DNA of 64,000 nucleotides from assembly GCA_964519245.1 (NCBI GenBank), contig CAZFLK010000001.1:1-64000 (forward strand), written 5' to 3'. This DNA is from JAYPEY01 sp964519245 (GTDB lineage Bacteria; Verrucomicrobiota; Verrucomicrobiia; Limisphaerales; JAYPEY01). The notes under the pieces are model-generated. The model was not told the DNA's origin and ran no database searches. It was given only the letters and a program-made list of their open reading frames with translations. Positions 38,668 through 48,600 of the stretch are shown here, one piece after another (the stretch's first letter is position 1; each line of letters starts with the position of its first letter). The translations under genes were made by a program, and so were the position numbers.

Positions 38668-40611
38668 ATGTTGACCCTGACCGAAATCTCGAAGACCTAT
38701 GCCGGCCGAACCTTGTTCGAGAAAGCCGGCCTGCAGGTCAATCGCGGGGACCGGATCGGCCTCGTGGGCCCCAATGGCGCGGGCAAGTCCACGCTGTTCA
38801 ATATCATCCTCGGCGACATCACGCCGGATTCGGGGGACATTTCCTTCCAGCGCGGATTCACAGTCGGCCACCTGCCCCAGGAAAGCGCGCCGGTGGGCGA
38901 GAAAACGGTTCTTGAGTTGGCCACGGCGGTCAGCGACGAAGTCGTGGAGCTGCAGCGCAAGATCCACGCCTGGGAGCACGAGCATCCCGATGCCCCCGAG
39001 GAATACGACCACGAGATCCACTCGCGCTTCGATGAATTGGGCGGCTACCAGTTGGAGCCCAAGGCCAAGCGCATTCTCAGCGGACTGAGCTTCCGCAACT
39101 CGGATTTCAACCGCCCCCTGAAGGAGATGAGCGGCGGCTGGGTCATGCGCGCCCACCTGGCGCGGCTGCTCGTCATGGAGCCCGACCTGCTCATGCTCGA
39201 CGAGCCGACCAATCATCTCGATCTCGAGTCGCTGCTCTGGCTGCAGGAGTACCTGAGGAGTTACGACGGCGCGATTCTGCTGATTTCCCACGACCGCGAG
39301 TTTCTGAACCAGCTCATCGGCAGCACGATCGAGATCCGCAACACCAGCCTCGTGCGCTATCGCGGCAACTACGATTCCTACCTGGTCCAGCGGAAAGCCA
39401 AGGACGAACAGCAGCAGGCCGCCTACGACAACCAGCAGCGCGAGATCCAGTCACTGATGGCCTTCGTGAACCGCTTCCGGGCCAAGAACACCAAGGCCTC
39501 GCAGGCGCAGAGCAAGCTCAAGCAGATCGAGCGCATGGAGAAACTCGACCCCCCGCCGCGCGACGACCGCAAGATCAGCTTCAAGTTTCCGCAGCCCGAG
39601 CGCAGCGGCCTGCGCGCCATCCGGCTGAGGAACATCGATCACGCCTACGGCTCCAACAAGGTCTACGAAGGCATGGAGTTCGAGGCGGAACGCGGACAAA
39701 AAATCGTATTGGTCGGCCCCAACGGCGCGGGCAAGTCCACCCTCCTCAAGATCCTCGCCGGCGTGTTGCAATTCCAGTCGGGCGAGCGGGAGGTCGGGCA
39801 CAACACCAAGGTCGGCTACTTTTCACAGTATCGGACCGACACCCTGGACCTGACACGCGACGTCCTGACCGAGGCCCTCAGCGCCGCCGGACAGGTGACC
39901 GAGGAGTCCGTCCGCTCCCTGTTGGGCTGTTTCCTGTTCAGCGGCGACGACGTGTTCAAGACCGTCGGGGTCTTGAGCGGTGGAGAGAAGAGCCGCCTGG
40001 CGATGGTGAAGATCCTCCTGAATCCGCCGAACCTGCTGCTGATGGACGAGCCGACCACGCATCTCGACATGGCCAGCATCGAGGCCCTGATCGCGGCGCT
40101 CAAGCAATACACGGGCACGCTGATCTTCATCAGCCACGACGTCTACTTCATCCGCTCATTGGGCAACAAGGTCGTGCACGTCAACGCCGGCGAACTCACG
40201 CACTACGCCGGCGATTACCAATACTACCTCGAGAAATCCTCCGCCGATTCCGCGCGCGCCGGACTGACCGCCGGACTGGCCGGTCAAGCCGCGCCCGGCG
40301 CGGGGCCCAAGCCGGTGAAGCGTTCACGCGAAGAAATCAAGGCCCAGAAACGCCGCGAAGCCGAGGAACGCCAACGGCGATCCGCCAAGCGCAAGGCCGC
40401 GCAGCAGGCCGTCCATGACCTCGAGAAACGCATCGCGCGACTCGAGGAGAAACAAGCCGAACTCACCGCTGAACTGGAAAAGCCGGAAACCTACGAGAAC
40501 CCCGGCAAGGCCGTTCAAATCAACCGCGACCTCGCCGACGTCAGCCGCAACCTCGAAGCTCTCACCCCGCAATGGGAACAGGCGGCCGCCACGTTGGAGG
40601 AAATCGAGTGA
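38668..40611 (+). CDS. ABC-F family ATPase (Uup/EttA-like)
   Basis: A 647-residue soluble protein with two ABC domains and no membrane segment. Walker A GPNGAGKST occurs twice; signature motifs are MSGGWVMRAHLARLL and LSGGEKSRLAMVKILL; Walker B motifs are LLMLDEPTNHLD and LLLMDEPTTHLD. The interdomain linker (NQQREIQSLMAFVNRFRAKNTKASQAQSK) is the P-site tRNA interaction motif region. The C-terminal 100 residues form a Lys/Glu-rich coiled coil as in Uup. ABC-F proteins act on ribosomes, rescuing or regulating translation or protecting from antibiotics; which applies cannot be read. The ATG at 38668 begins exactly at the conserved LTLTEISKTYAGRTLFE. Convergent with the delta' gene, 6 bp apart. 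Confidence 0.92.
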   Translation: MLTLTEISKTYAGRTLFEKAGLQVNRGDRIGLVGPNGAGKSTLFNIILGDITPDSGDISFQRGFTVGHLPQESAPVGEKTVLELATAVSDEVVELQRKIHAWEHEHPDAPEEYDHEIHSRFDELGGYQLEPKAKRILSGLSFRNSDFNRPLKEMSGGWVMRAHLARLLVMEPDLLMLDEPTNHLDLESLLWLQEYLRSYDGAILLISHDREFLNQLIGSTIEIRNTSLVRYRGNYDSYLVQRKAKDEQQQAAYDNQQREIQSLMAFVNRFRAKNTKASQAQSKLKQIERMEKLDPPPRDDRKISFKFPQPERSGLRAIRLRNIDHAYGSNKVYEGMEFEAERGQKIVLVGPNGAGKSTLLKILAGVLQFQSGEREVGHNTKVGYFSQYRTDTLDLTRDVLTEALSAAGQVTEESVRSLLGCFLFSGDDVFKTVGVLSGGEKSRLAMVKILLNPPNLLLMDEPTTHLDMASIEALIAALKQYTGTLIFISHDVYFIRSLGNKVVHVNAGELTHYAGDYQYYLEKSSADSARAGLTAGLAGQAAPGAGPKPVKRSREEIKAQKRREAEERQRRSAKRKAAQQAVHDLEKRIARLEEKQAELTAELEKPETYENPGKAVQINRDLADVSRNLEALTPQWEQAAATLEEIE

Positions 40612-40617
40612 GCCGGC

Positions 40618-41652
40618 TCAAAGCTTGAGCTTCAACAGCCCGACCTCCAGCGCCAGGGCTTCCTGCACATTGGTGTGAAGCAGCCGCTGGGTGCGTTCGA
40701 TGACCGCCAGATTCTCCATGGCTTCTTCGGGTGAAACGCGGGCGGCGACGGCGCGGACGGAGCCCGCCAGGCTCGGCAGCGCAAGCAGGGATTCAGCGGC
40801 GTCGAGCGCGCTCATCCAGATGTCGCGCAACCACCATTGGACGCGGGCCAGCAACTCGGCGCGTTCGCGGCGATACTCGGCCTCGATGGCGGCGGTCAAC
40901 TCGGTCTCCCAGCGCTTGCGCAGTCTCTCGTCCACGTCATCGTGGCGCTGCAACGGCGACCTCTCGTTCAACGTCGCCTCGACGCGCTCCTTGATCTCGT
41001 TGAGCCGGCCGATGAGACTGCCCAGCAACTTGTAGCGCCCCAGCAAACCGCCCTTTGCCCGCGAGGCCTGCTCGGCAAAGGATTGCAGCCACGCCAGCTC
41101 CTCCTCCTCGATTCGCAACTTGCCGCCGCCGGCAAAGTTCAGCCTCAGGCAGCGGGAGAGAATGGTCTCGAGGAGTCGCTGCGGATCCGTCGACAGAAGG
41201 ATGAGAATCGATTTCGCGGGCGGTTCCTCCAGGGTCTTGAGAAAGGCGTTGGCCGACTCGACGTTCATGCGGTCGGCAGCGACGATCACGGCCACCTTGA
41301 ACTCGGCGGCCGTGGGCTTGAGATTGACGGCGCGCATCATCTCGCGGGTCTGATCAACCGTAATAATGCGCGATTTGGACTCCGGGCGCACCCAATGCAC
41401 ATCCGCGTGATTCAGGTCTGAAATCTTGCGGCAGTTCAAACACCGGCCGCAGGAATCCACCGCCGGCCCCGATGGCGCATGCCGGACGGGCTCCAGGCAG
41501 TTGAGGGTCATGGCCAGGGTTGCAGCCATGTCCTCCAGCTCACTCATCTGCGAACCGGTGAACAGGTAGGCGTGCGCGAGGCGGCCGCGTTCGAGACTGC
41601 GCTGCAGCAACTCGACGACCTGCGCCTGCTCTGGAAAATCGGTGAAAGGCAT
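40618..41652 (-). CDS. holB: DNA polymerase III delta' subunit (HolB-like)
   Basis: A 344-residue AAA+ clamp-loader subunit. HAYLFTGSQMSELED replaces a working Walker A, as expected for delta', which does not hydrolyse ATP. A zinc module CGRCLNC with a preceding Cys, the VDQTREMMRAVNLKPTAAEFKVAVIVAADRMN segment, FLKTLEEPP and ILSRCLRLNF are classical DnaX/HolB features. It helps load the beta clamp. Followed 10 bp upstream on the same strand by terC, so the two may be cotranscribed (terC first). Confidence 0.88.
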   Translation of the reverse strand: MPFTDFPEQAQVVELLQRSLERGRLAHAYLFTGSQMSELEDMAATLAMTLNCLEPVRHAPSGPAVDSCGRCLNCRKISDLNHADVHWVRPESKSRIITVDQTREMMRAVNLKPTAAEFKVAVIVAADRMNVESANAFLKTLEEPPAKSILILLSTDPQRLLETILSRCLRLNFAGGGKLRIEEEELAWLQSFAEQASRAKGGLLGRYKLLGSLIGRLNEIKERVEATLNERSPLQRHDDVDERLRKRWETELTAAIEAEYRRERAELLARVQWWLRDIWMSALDAAESLLALPSLAGSVRAVAARVSPEEAMENLAVIERTQRLLHTNVQEALALEVGLLKLKL

Positions 41653-41662
41653 CGGGTGTTGA

Positions 41663-42430
41663 TCAACGATAGGGCTGGTGCAACTCGACGTTCTGCTGCG
41701 CCTTGGCCTTCGCCCGCATCTTGATGTTCAGAATTTCGACGCCGACCGAGAAGGCCATCGCAAAGTAGACATAGCCCTTCGGCACATGGAAGTGCATGCC
41801 CTCCGCGGTCAGGACCATGCCGACCAGAATCAGGAAGCTGAGCGCCAGCATCTTGAGGGTGGGGTGCTTGTTGATGAAGTCCGAGATCGCATGGTTGAAG
41901 ATGAGCATGAACACCATGGCCAGAACCACCGCCGCAATCATCACCGGCACCTGCTTGACCATGCCCACGGCCGTGATCACGGAGTCCAGCGAGAAGACAA
42001 TGTCCAGAATCATGATCTGGATGATGACCGCCTTGAAGGTGACATTGCCCATGCTCTTGGTGGCGTGACCGTCCTCGCCCTCCAGCTTGTCATGGATCTC
42101 ATGCGTGCTCTTCCACAGCAGGAAGAGTCCGCCGCCCAGCAGGATCAGGTCCTTGCCCGAGAGGCCGTGGGGTTCATGGATCCAGGACCAATCCGGCAGC
42201 GGGATGATCACCGTGGTCAGCTTCATGATCCACGCGAGGCTGAGCAGCAACATGATCCGCGTGATCAAGGCCGCCGCCAATCCGGTCTGGCGCGCCTTGC
42301 GTTGCTGCTCCTCGGGAAGCTTGTTGGCCAATATTGAAATGAAGACCAGGTTGTCGATGCCGAGCACGATTTCGAGCAGCGTCAACGTGAACAAGCTGAT
42401 CCAGACAGAGGGGTCTGATAACCAATCCAT
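41663..42430 (-). CDS. TerC family membrane protein
   Basis: A 255-residue polytopic membrane protein with the two TerC hallmark motifs: LEIVLGIDNLVFISILANKL near the N-terminus and DIVFSLDSVITAVGMV in the middle, each with acidic residues inside membrane helices. About seven hydrophobic helices. TerC-family proteins are linked to metal (manganese or calcium) export and tellurite resistance; no ter cluster is present here, so a metal-homeostasis role is more likely. The ATG is at 42430. Confidence 0.88.
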   Translation of the reverse strand: MDWLSDPSVWISLFTLTLLEIVLGIDNLVFISILANKLPEEQQRKARQTGLAAALITRIMLLLSLAWIMKLTTVIIPLPDWSWIHEPHGLSGKDLILLGGGLFLLWKSTHEIHDKLEGEDGHATKSMGNVTFKAVIIQIMILDIVFSLDSVITAVGMVKQVPVMIAAVVLAMVFMLIFNHAISDFINKHPTLKMLALSFLILVGMVLTAEGMHFHVPKGYVYFAMAFSVGVEILNIKMRAKAKAQQNVELHQPYR

Positions 42431-42542
42431 GGCCGGAGTCTAGGCCCCGACGCCGCCGGTGTCAGGCAATTCTTGTCGGCAGGACGATTATGACGATCCG
42501 GCGCCAAACGGGACGAAACGGCTCAAGACCAGTACATTGGCC

Positions 42543-42571
42543 TTGTTCGGCCGGGCGGTTTTCTTCATAAA
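42543..42571 (+). promoter_or_regulatory. Candidate promoter predicting leaderless mRNA for the MBL/cNMP gene
   Basis: TTGTTC (42543-42548), 17-bp spacer, CATAAA (42566-42571), then 7 nt to the ATG at 42579. Confidence 0.5.
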
Positions 42572-42578
42572 CCCGCGT

Positions 42579-44708
42579 ATGGAAATCATCGCACTGATGC
42601 CGGGGAGTTTCTATGTGACGGATGGCGCAAACGCGCTTCTGGCAGGGTGCCCGCCCGAGATTGTCAAGGTGATCCGCCAGCGCAGCCTGAATGCCCCGGG
42701 CGCCATCCTGCTTCCGGACAAGCCGATCGCCATGGGCGAATCCCAGACCGCCGTCGAGTTCCCCCTGTATCAGCATCTCTTCTTCAGCGCCAGCGAGGAG
42801 AAGAAACCCCTAACGCTCATCGGCAGCCGGCGGCGGATCCGCGCCGCCGAGGAGTTGCTCGAATTGACCCTGCTCGGACCTGATGAATCGGATATGCGGG
42901 ACTGGGGACTGGAGCCCGAGGCCGCCGAAGCCTTGGCCCGCGAAACCCGTTGGTTCCATCCCAAGGACGACGACGGCAAGCAGATCCCCTTGAGCGCCAT
43001 GGTGACCAGCGCGGAGCTGGAGTCCGACAGCTGTGATTTCGGTTGGATCAAGGTGCGCCGCATCGAACAGAACGTCTTCCGGCTCACCTGCGGCGAGGAC
43101 ACCCAGGACATCAACCTCAATGTCCTCGTCGAACAGGAGCCGCCCTACCCGGTCACGACCGACTTGACGGTCTCCACCCTGGTGAAGTTGGGCGTTGAAG
43201 TGCTGGGCGGCGCGACCGGATTCAGTTCCGCACAGGCTTCGTCCGGCATGGCGCTTTGCTACAACGGCAACTACGTGCTCATCGACGCCATCCCCTACCT
43301 GAACTTCCACCTGAAGTCGCGGGGCATCGCGCGGAACCAGATCCACTCGATCTTCCTGACCCACATTCACGATGATCACTGCAACCTGATCTCCCTGTTG
43401 CAGTACAACCGCAAGATTCGCGTCCTGACCACGCCGGTCATCTTTCACATGATGCTCAAGAAGCTCTCATTGATGATGGACCGGCCCGTGGATCGCCTGA
43501 GAGCCTACTTTGATTTCGAGCCGCTGACGCCGGGGGAGGAGACCGACTTCTTCGGGCTCAGGATCCTGCCTCACTATTCCAGCCACCCCATTCCCACCAT
43601 CGGCGCGCAGTTCTCCACCGTCCACAACGGCGCGAACTATCACCTGATCTACACCGGCGACAACCAGTCGCTGGCCGACATCAAGCAGATGCAGAAGACC
43701 GGCGTCATCGATGGCGAACGCTATAACGAAATTGCCGAGCTGTATCACATGCGCAGCCACCTGCTGATCGCCGATGGCGGCGAGGGCGTGATGCACGGCG
43801 ACCCGGCCGACGCGCTGAACTCGGAGGCCGAACGAATCGTCTTCCTGCACTTGGAGCAGCTCAGCGATGAGTTCCACGCGCAGTTCACCGTGGCGTCGTC
43901 CGGCAAACGCTTCCCCATCCTTCGCGGCGACACGGACTACAACCTGACGCGCACGATCGAATACCTGCTGGAGTACTTCCCGGAGATGCCGCCGATCTGG
44001 ATTTCCAACCTCCTGGCCAACCAACAGGTGCACAGCTTCAATGCCGGCGACATCATCATCCGCCAGGGCAGTCGTTCCGACTCCAATGTCTACATGATCC
44101 TCACCGGCTACGCCCAGGTGATCCAGCATGACGGCCGCAAAAAGAACACCCTCGCGCAGATGGAGGCCGGCGAGTTGATCGGCGAAATGTCCATCATCAC
44201 CGGCAAGGGCCAGCGCAACGCCTCGGTCGTCGCGTTGAGCCCGGTCACCGTCTGCGCCATTTCTGAAAGCGCCTTTCACGGCTACATCCGCCACCAGCGC
44301 TACGAGAACAAATTGCGCACCATGTGGCAGAACCGCGAACTGCTGCAGAACTTCCCCTATCTCCGACCGCTGCAACAACCCGTGATCCGGGCGCTCAGCG
44401 AACGCGTCACGCTGGAGTACCTCACCGCCCGCAATGGCGCCGAAAGACTCGAGAACATCGCCGAGGAAGGCGGACTCATGTTTCCGCTCGGCATTGACAT
44501 CGAGGTCGAACGCCGCGGCAAAGCCGCCGAAATCCCCGCGGAAAGCGAACCGGTCTTCTGCAGCCCCGGCACAATGCTCAAGACCGAGGCCGAATTCCAA
44601 TACCTGCTCCTGCGCACGGCCGAAGCCGCCTCGCTACGCCACGAAATCCCCGCCTTCCGCTACTTTTGGGAGGAGACCCTCGGCCTGCCCGTGCCCACCA
44701 GCGGGTAG
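42579..44708 (+). CDS. Metallo-beta-lactamase-fold protein fused to a cyclic-nucleotide-binding domain
   Basis: A 709-residue cytosolic protein. Residues 1-200 are an unrecognised N-terminal region. About 210-430 form a metallo-beta-lactamase domain: THIHDDHCN (His262, His264, Asp266, His267), His336 in HYSSHP, Asp361 in YTGDNQ and His424 in FLHLEQL, so both metal sites appear complete. About 480-600 form a CRP-type cyclic-nucleotide-binding domain with an intact phosphate-binding cassette GELIGEMSIITGKGQRNASV (Glu536, Arg546). The last 110 residues are unassigned; there is no DNA-binding helix-turn-helix. The combination suggests a metal-dependent hydrolase or redox enzyme gated by cAMP or cGMP, or a nucleotide phosphodiesterase. 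ATG 42579 is chosen by promoter spacing. Confidence 0.75.
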   Translation: MEIIALMPGSFYVTDGANALLAGCPPEIVKVIRQRSLNAPGAILLPDKPIAMGESQTAVEFPLYQHLFFSASEEKKPLTLIGSRRRIRAAEELLELTLLGPDESDMRDWGLEPEAAEALARETRWFHPKDDDGKQIPLSAMVTSAELESDSCDFGWIKVRRIEQNVFRLTCGEDTQDINLNVLVEQEPPYPVTTDLTVSTLVKLGVEVLGGATGFSSAQASSGMALCYNGNYVLIDAIPYLNFHLKSRGIARNQIHSIFLTHIHDDHCNLISLLQYNRKIRVLTTPVIFHMMLKKLSLMMDRPVDRLRAYFDFEPLTPGEETDFFGLRILPHYSSHPIPTIGAQFSTVHNGANYHLIYTGDNQSLADIKQMQKTGVIDGERYNEIAELYHMRSHLLIADGGEGVMHGDPADALNSEAERIVFLHLEQLSDEFHAQFTVASSGKRFPILRGDTDYNLTRTIEYLLEYFPEMPPIWISNLLANQQVHSFNAGDIIIRQGSRSDSNVYMILTGYAQVIQHDGRKKNTLAQMEAGELIGEMSIITGKGQRNASVVALSPVTVCAISESAFHGYIRHQRYENKLRTMWQNRELLQNFPYLRPLQQPVIRALSERVTLEYLTARNGAERLENIAEEGGLMFPLGIDIEVERRGKAAEIPAESEPVFCSPGTMLKTEAEFQYLLLRTAEAASLRHEIPAFRYFWEETLGLPVPTSG

Positions 44709-44774
44709 GCCGGAACGAATGCCGGCCCCGTCGGGTTCGCTCGCCCGCGCCTCGCGCCCCCCGTTCAAAAGCCC

Positions 44775-44803
44775 TTCCCGAAGGACGCGGCTTCACCTAG
44801 ACT
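44775..44803 (+). promoter_or_regulatory. Candidate promoter of the KduI/IolB-like gene
   Basis: A weak -35 TTCCCG (44775-44780), 17-bp spacer, TAGACT (44798-44803), then 6 nt to the ATG at 44810. Predicts a leaderless transcript. Confidence 0.4.
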
Positions 44804-44809
44804 TTTTCC

Positions 44810-45580
44810 ATGTCAGAACCCGAAGCCAAACCCGCGCATTTCCTGTCCGCCGAGTCGGCGGCGTTCCGCTACGTCGAGAAAACCAATCCGCACACATCGA
44901 ATCTCGATTTCCTGACCTATGGAGTCTTCGAGTTGGATGGGCCGGTCACCAGCGGATGGATCTCCCATTCGGGCGAGGAGGCCCTCCTCTTCACCTGGAA
45001 GGGCGAGGTGACCGTGAACCTGGAAGGCACGGACTACAACCTGGATAGTTACGACGTCCTCTACATTCCCAAGGGCGGCGCGTATCGGATCCGCCACGAC
45101 GGCGAGAGCGAGGCCAGGGTCATCGTCTGTCGCGCAACAGCGGAGAATGTCCATCCCGTCCACCACGCCAAATGGGCGGAGGTGTCCAAGGATGAGAGCC
45201 GCATCCGCCACCTGAAGGGCAAGGATGTGTTCCTGATGTTTGACGTCAGCGAGGGCGCGGACAAATTGATCGCGGGCTACACGATCTTCGAACCCAAGCA
45301 GCGTTCCTGGCCGCCCCATAATCACACGGATCAGGAGGAGATCTACATCTTCACCCAGGGCAGGGGCGCCATGTCGGTTTATCCTGACGACGAGAACAAG
45401 TGGTTCGTCAACTCCGTGGAGGAAGGCGACGCCGTCACCATACCGATCTTGAATTACCACCCGGTCTTCAGCCACGACGAGGAACTCCACTTCATCTGGT
45501 GCATCGCCGGCGAACGCTATTGGGTCGGCGACAAGAACCAGGATTTCATGGACGCCAAGGTGGACAAACTGACGACCTGA
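44810..45580 (+). CDS. KduI/IolB-family cupin isomerase
   Basis: A 256-residue bicupin. The C-terminal cupin carries the zinc signature His170-x-His172-x4-Glu177 (WPPHNHTDQEEIYIF) and His217 (NYHPVFS), matching the HxH-x4-E-xn-H ligands of KduI and IolB. IolB isomerises 5-deoxy-glucuronate in inositol catabolism; KduI acts on 5-keto-4-deoxyuronate from pectin or alginate. I cannot separate the two by eye. The gene is followed by a haem-propeller protein (34 bp) and a TIM-barrel sugar isomerase-like protein, which together suggest use of a uronic acid or inositol. Confidence 0.75.
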   Translation: MSEPEAKPAHFLSAESAAFRYVEKTNPHTSNLDFLTYGVFELDGPVTSGWISHSGEEALLFTWKGEVTVNLEGTDYNLDSYDVLYIPKGGAYRIRHDGESEARVIVCRATAENVHPVHHAKWAEVSKDESRIRHLKGKDVFLMFDVSEGADKLIAGYTIFEPKQRSWPPHNHTDQEEIYIFTQGRGAMSVYPDDENKWFVNSVEEGDAVTIPILNYHPVFSHDEELHFIWCIAGERYWVGDKNQDFMDAKVDKLTT

Positions 45581-45614
45581 ATCCCGCCGACTCGACTCCT
45601 GCCGCGCTTTGAAG

Positions 45615-48600
45615 ATGTTCCGACTTTCCTCCATTCGACGCGCCCTGACGCGGGTCCGCGCCCCCCTGCTCGCATTCGGATTCGGCGTCGCGGCATCGCC
45701 CGGTTCTTCCACCGCGGCGCCGGTCCCGGAGTTTCGAACGCCCGACAACTTCGAGGTGTCCCTCTACGCCGACGACGATCTCGCCCACGACATCTTCTCC
45801 ATGACGGTGGACGCCCGCGGACGGATCGTTGTTTCCGGCCAGGGCTACATCAAGGTTCTGGAAGACACCGATCGGGATGGCGTGGCGGACAAGGCGGTGA
45901 CTTTCTCCGAGTTCCCCAAGGGCGGCGCCTACGGCCTCTACGCGGGCGCGACCAACATCATCTGCGTCGGCGATGACGCCGTCTGGAGCCTGACCGACAC
46001 CGACGGCGATGGACGCGCGGATGGCGAGCCCAGGGCCCTGCTCAAGGGAACGCGGCAACGCGGCCATTCCGCCAACGGTCTGGTCCGCGGGCCCGACGGC
46101 TGGTTCTACCTGGCCTGCGGCAACGACGCCGGCATCAATGATTCGCACGCCGTGCTGCCCGGATCCCCCGTCAAGGCGGTCAATGCCGGAGCCATCGTCC
46201 GCTTCTCGCCGGACGGACGCTTCTCCGAGGTGATCGCGGACGGCTTGAGGAATCCCTACGATCTCGCCTTCAATCCCGCGGGGAACCTGTTCACGGTGGA
46301 CGCGGACGGGGAGCGCGACCGGCACCTTCCCTGGTATTCTCCGACTCGCCTGTTCGATATCGCCTCGGGCATGCATCACGGCTGGGCGCTGCAAGGATGG
46401 ACCCATGCGTGGAACCGGCCCGGCTACTGGCCGGATGTCGCGCCGCGACTGGATGAGATCGGCCGCGGTTCGCCGACCGGCATGCTGGTCTACCGCCATC
46501 GTGCCTTTCCCGAACGTTACACGCGCGGCGTGTTCAGCCTGTGCTGGACCTTCGGACGGATCTACTTCTTCCCCTTGACCGCAGAAGATTCGAGCTACAC
46601 CACCGAGCGGGAAATCTTCCTGGAATCCACCGGCGGCTCCGGCTTTGCTCCGGTTGACATGGAGGTGGGCCCCGGCGGCGACCTGTTCGTGGCCATCGGC
46701 GGCCGGGGCACGCGCGGCGGCGTCTACCGCGTTCGCTACAAGGACAGTCTGCGTGAGCAACCCGGCAAGGACGATCTCCTGCGCCGCGTCCTGGGCGCGG
46801 ATCAACCCCTGGCGAGCTGGTCCCGGGCCACCTGGCTTCCGCTCACCGCCGCATTGAGTCGCAGAGACCTCGAGCGAGCCGCCGCCAATGTGCAACTGGA
46901 GATCACCCGACAGGAGCGGTTCCGCGCGTTGGAGATCCTGGTGGAGGCCTACGGGGGCATCACCCCGAAACTGGCCAGGGACTGCATCCTCACCACGGAA
47001 CCCGAACTTTCCGCCCGGGCGGTCTGGGCCCTTTCCCGCAGTCTCGATCAACGACTTGAACCCGAGGCGCACCAACTCTTTGCCGACGCCACGAGGCACG
47101 CCAGCCCCCTGGTGCAGCGCGCCGCCTTCGAGGCCATCGCCGCGCTGCCCGCCCACATGGTGCAACTCCAACCCGAGGCGGACTGGCTCGGCGGACTCGA
47201 CAGCAAGGATCGCCGGGTTCGCGCGGCGGCCGTGCTCGCGGCGAGGGGACCCGGCCTCATCAGTTTCGAGAACGTCATGGCCGACAACGCCGGACTCGCC
47301 ACACATCGCCAAAGGGTCGGCTTTCTCCGCGTGTTCGGACCCTTCAAGGGACCGGACCATTTTTCGAAGGACGCCGACTGGACCGCCCATTTCTTTCGCG
47401 AGTGTTTCCAGATTCTGAAGAACGCCGTGACGCCGCAGACCCGGTTGGAGGCGACACGCCTGCTGCAGCAGGCGCTCGGCGACATCAGCTTGACTCAGGA
47501 CCAACCGAATGTCGGCGACGGCTTCATCGCCGCGGCGCCAAACCTGATTTCGCCGATGCTGCGCGAACAAGCGGCGAAGGAGCTGACCGGCGTGTTTCCG
47601 ACCGGACACGCGGAGACGGACCGGGAATTGGCGCGCACCTTGGCCATGCTCAAGGCCGGCGGCCAACGCCTGCTGACCCGGACGGCGGCGCAATGGTCCG
47701 ACGGCGCCCCGCTCGAGGACGACATCCACTACCTGCTGGCGGCCGTGCAGATGCCGGGTGAGCGTCCCGATTACTTCACGATCAAAAGCGCGCGCGCGTT
47801 TGCCCTGCTCCATCACAAAATGAACCACGAGCAACGCGACGTCAGCCGTTTCTGGCCCGCCCGGATCGGCGCCGCCTACCTGGAACTGAGCAAGCAGGAT
47901 CCCGGCCTCGCGGAAGCCCTGATCAACGACCCCGCCTTCGGGCTTCCCGAGCACAGCCTCTTCACCCGGCACATGCCGGAAGAGCAGAGAACGGCCGGCC
48001 TGCGCAAGCTGCTGAAACAAGCCCGGCGACCAAACCCCTTCAAGGAGCGACGCTGGACGGCCGGGCTCGCAACCGCGCTGCGCGACCTGCCCGCGGCCGA
48101 GGCGTTGCCGGCCCTGCGGGAGCTCTGGAAGTCCGAACCGGGATTGCGCGACGCCATCGCCGGAACGCTGGCGTTCCACCGCGCGCCCGACGACCGCGGG
48201 CCCCTGATCGCGGCGTTGGCTTCATTGCAGCCGGAGATCGTCGAGCAAGCCGCCACGGCCTTGACCGCCTACGAGGGCAAGGCAACCGGCGACGAATTCA
48301 GGCAGGTCTTCAACTCGCTGAACCGCCGCCTCGCGGACAAGCGGGATGCGAAGGTCCGCGCCGCGTTGACCGGACTGCTTCAAGCCTGGTCCGGTCAGGC
48401 CCTCAAGCTGAAGGAGAGCGGCAACCTGCGGGAGGCGCATCAGCCCTGGTTCGATTGGTTCCGCGCCGCCTACCCGCAGCAGGCGACAAGCCTCGCGTCA
48501 GGCGAGACCGGCAAGATCCAGGATTGGGAGCGACGCCTCCGAGGCCTCACCCTGACCGGCGGCGACGCAACCCGGGGAAAAGAGATCTTCGAAACACGCA

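Noticed and set aside
44707..44727. GGCCGG/CCGGCC hairpin after the MBL/cNMP gene as a terminator
   Set aside because: Six-bp stem with no following T-run; could be chance in GC-rich DNA.
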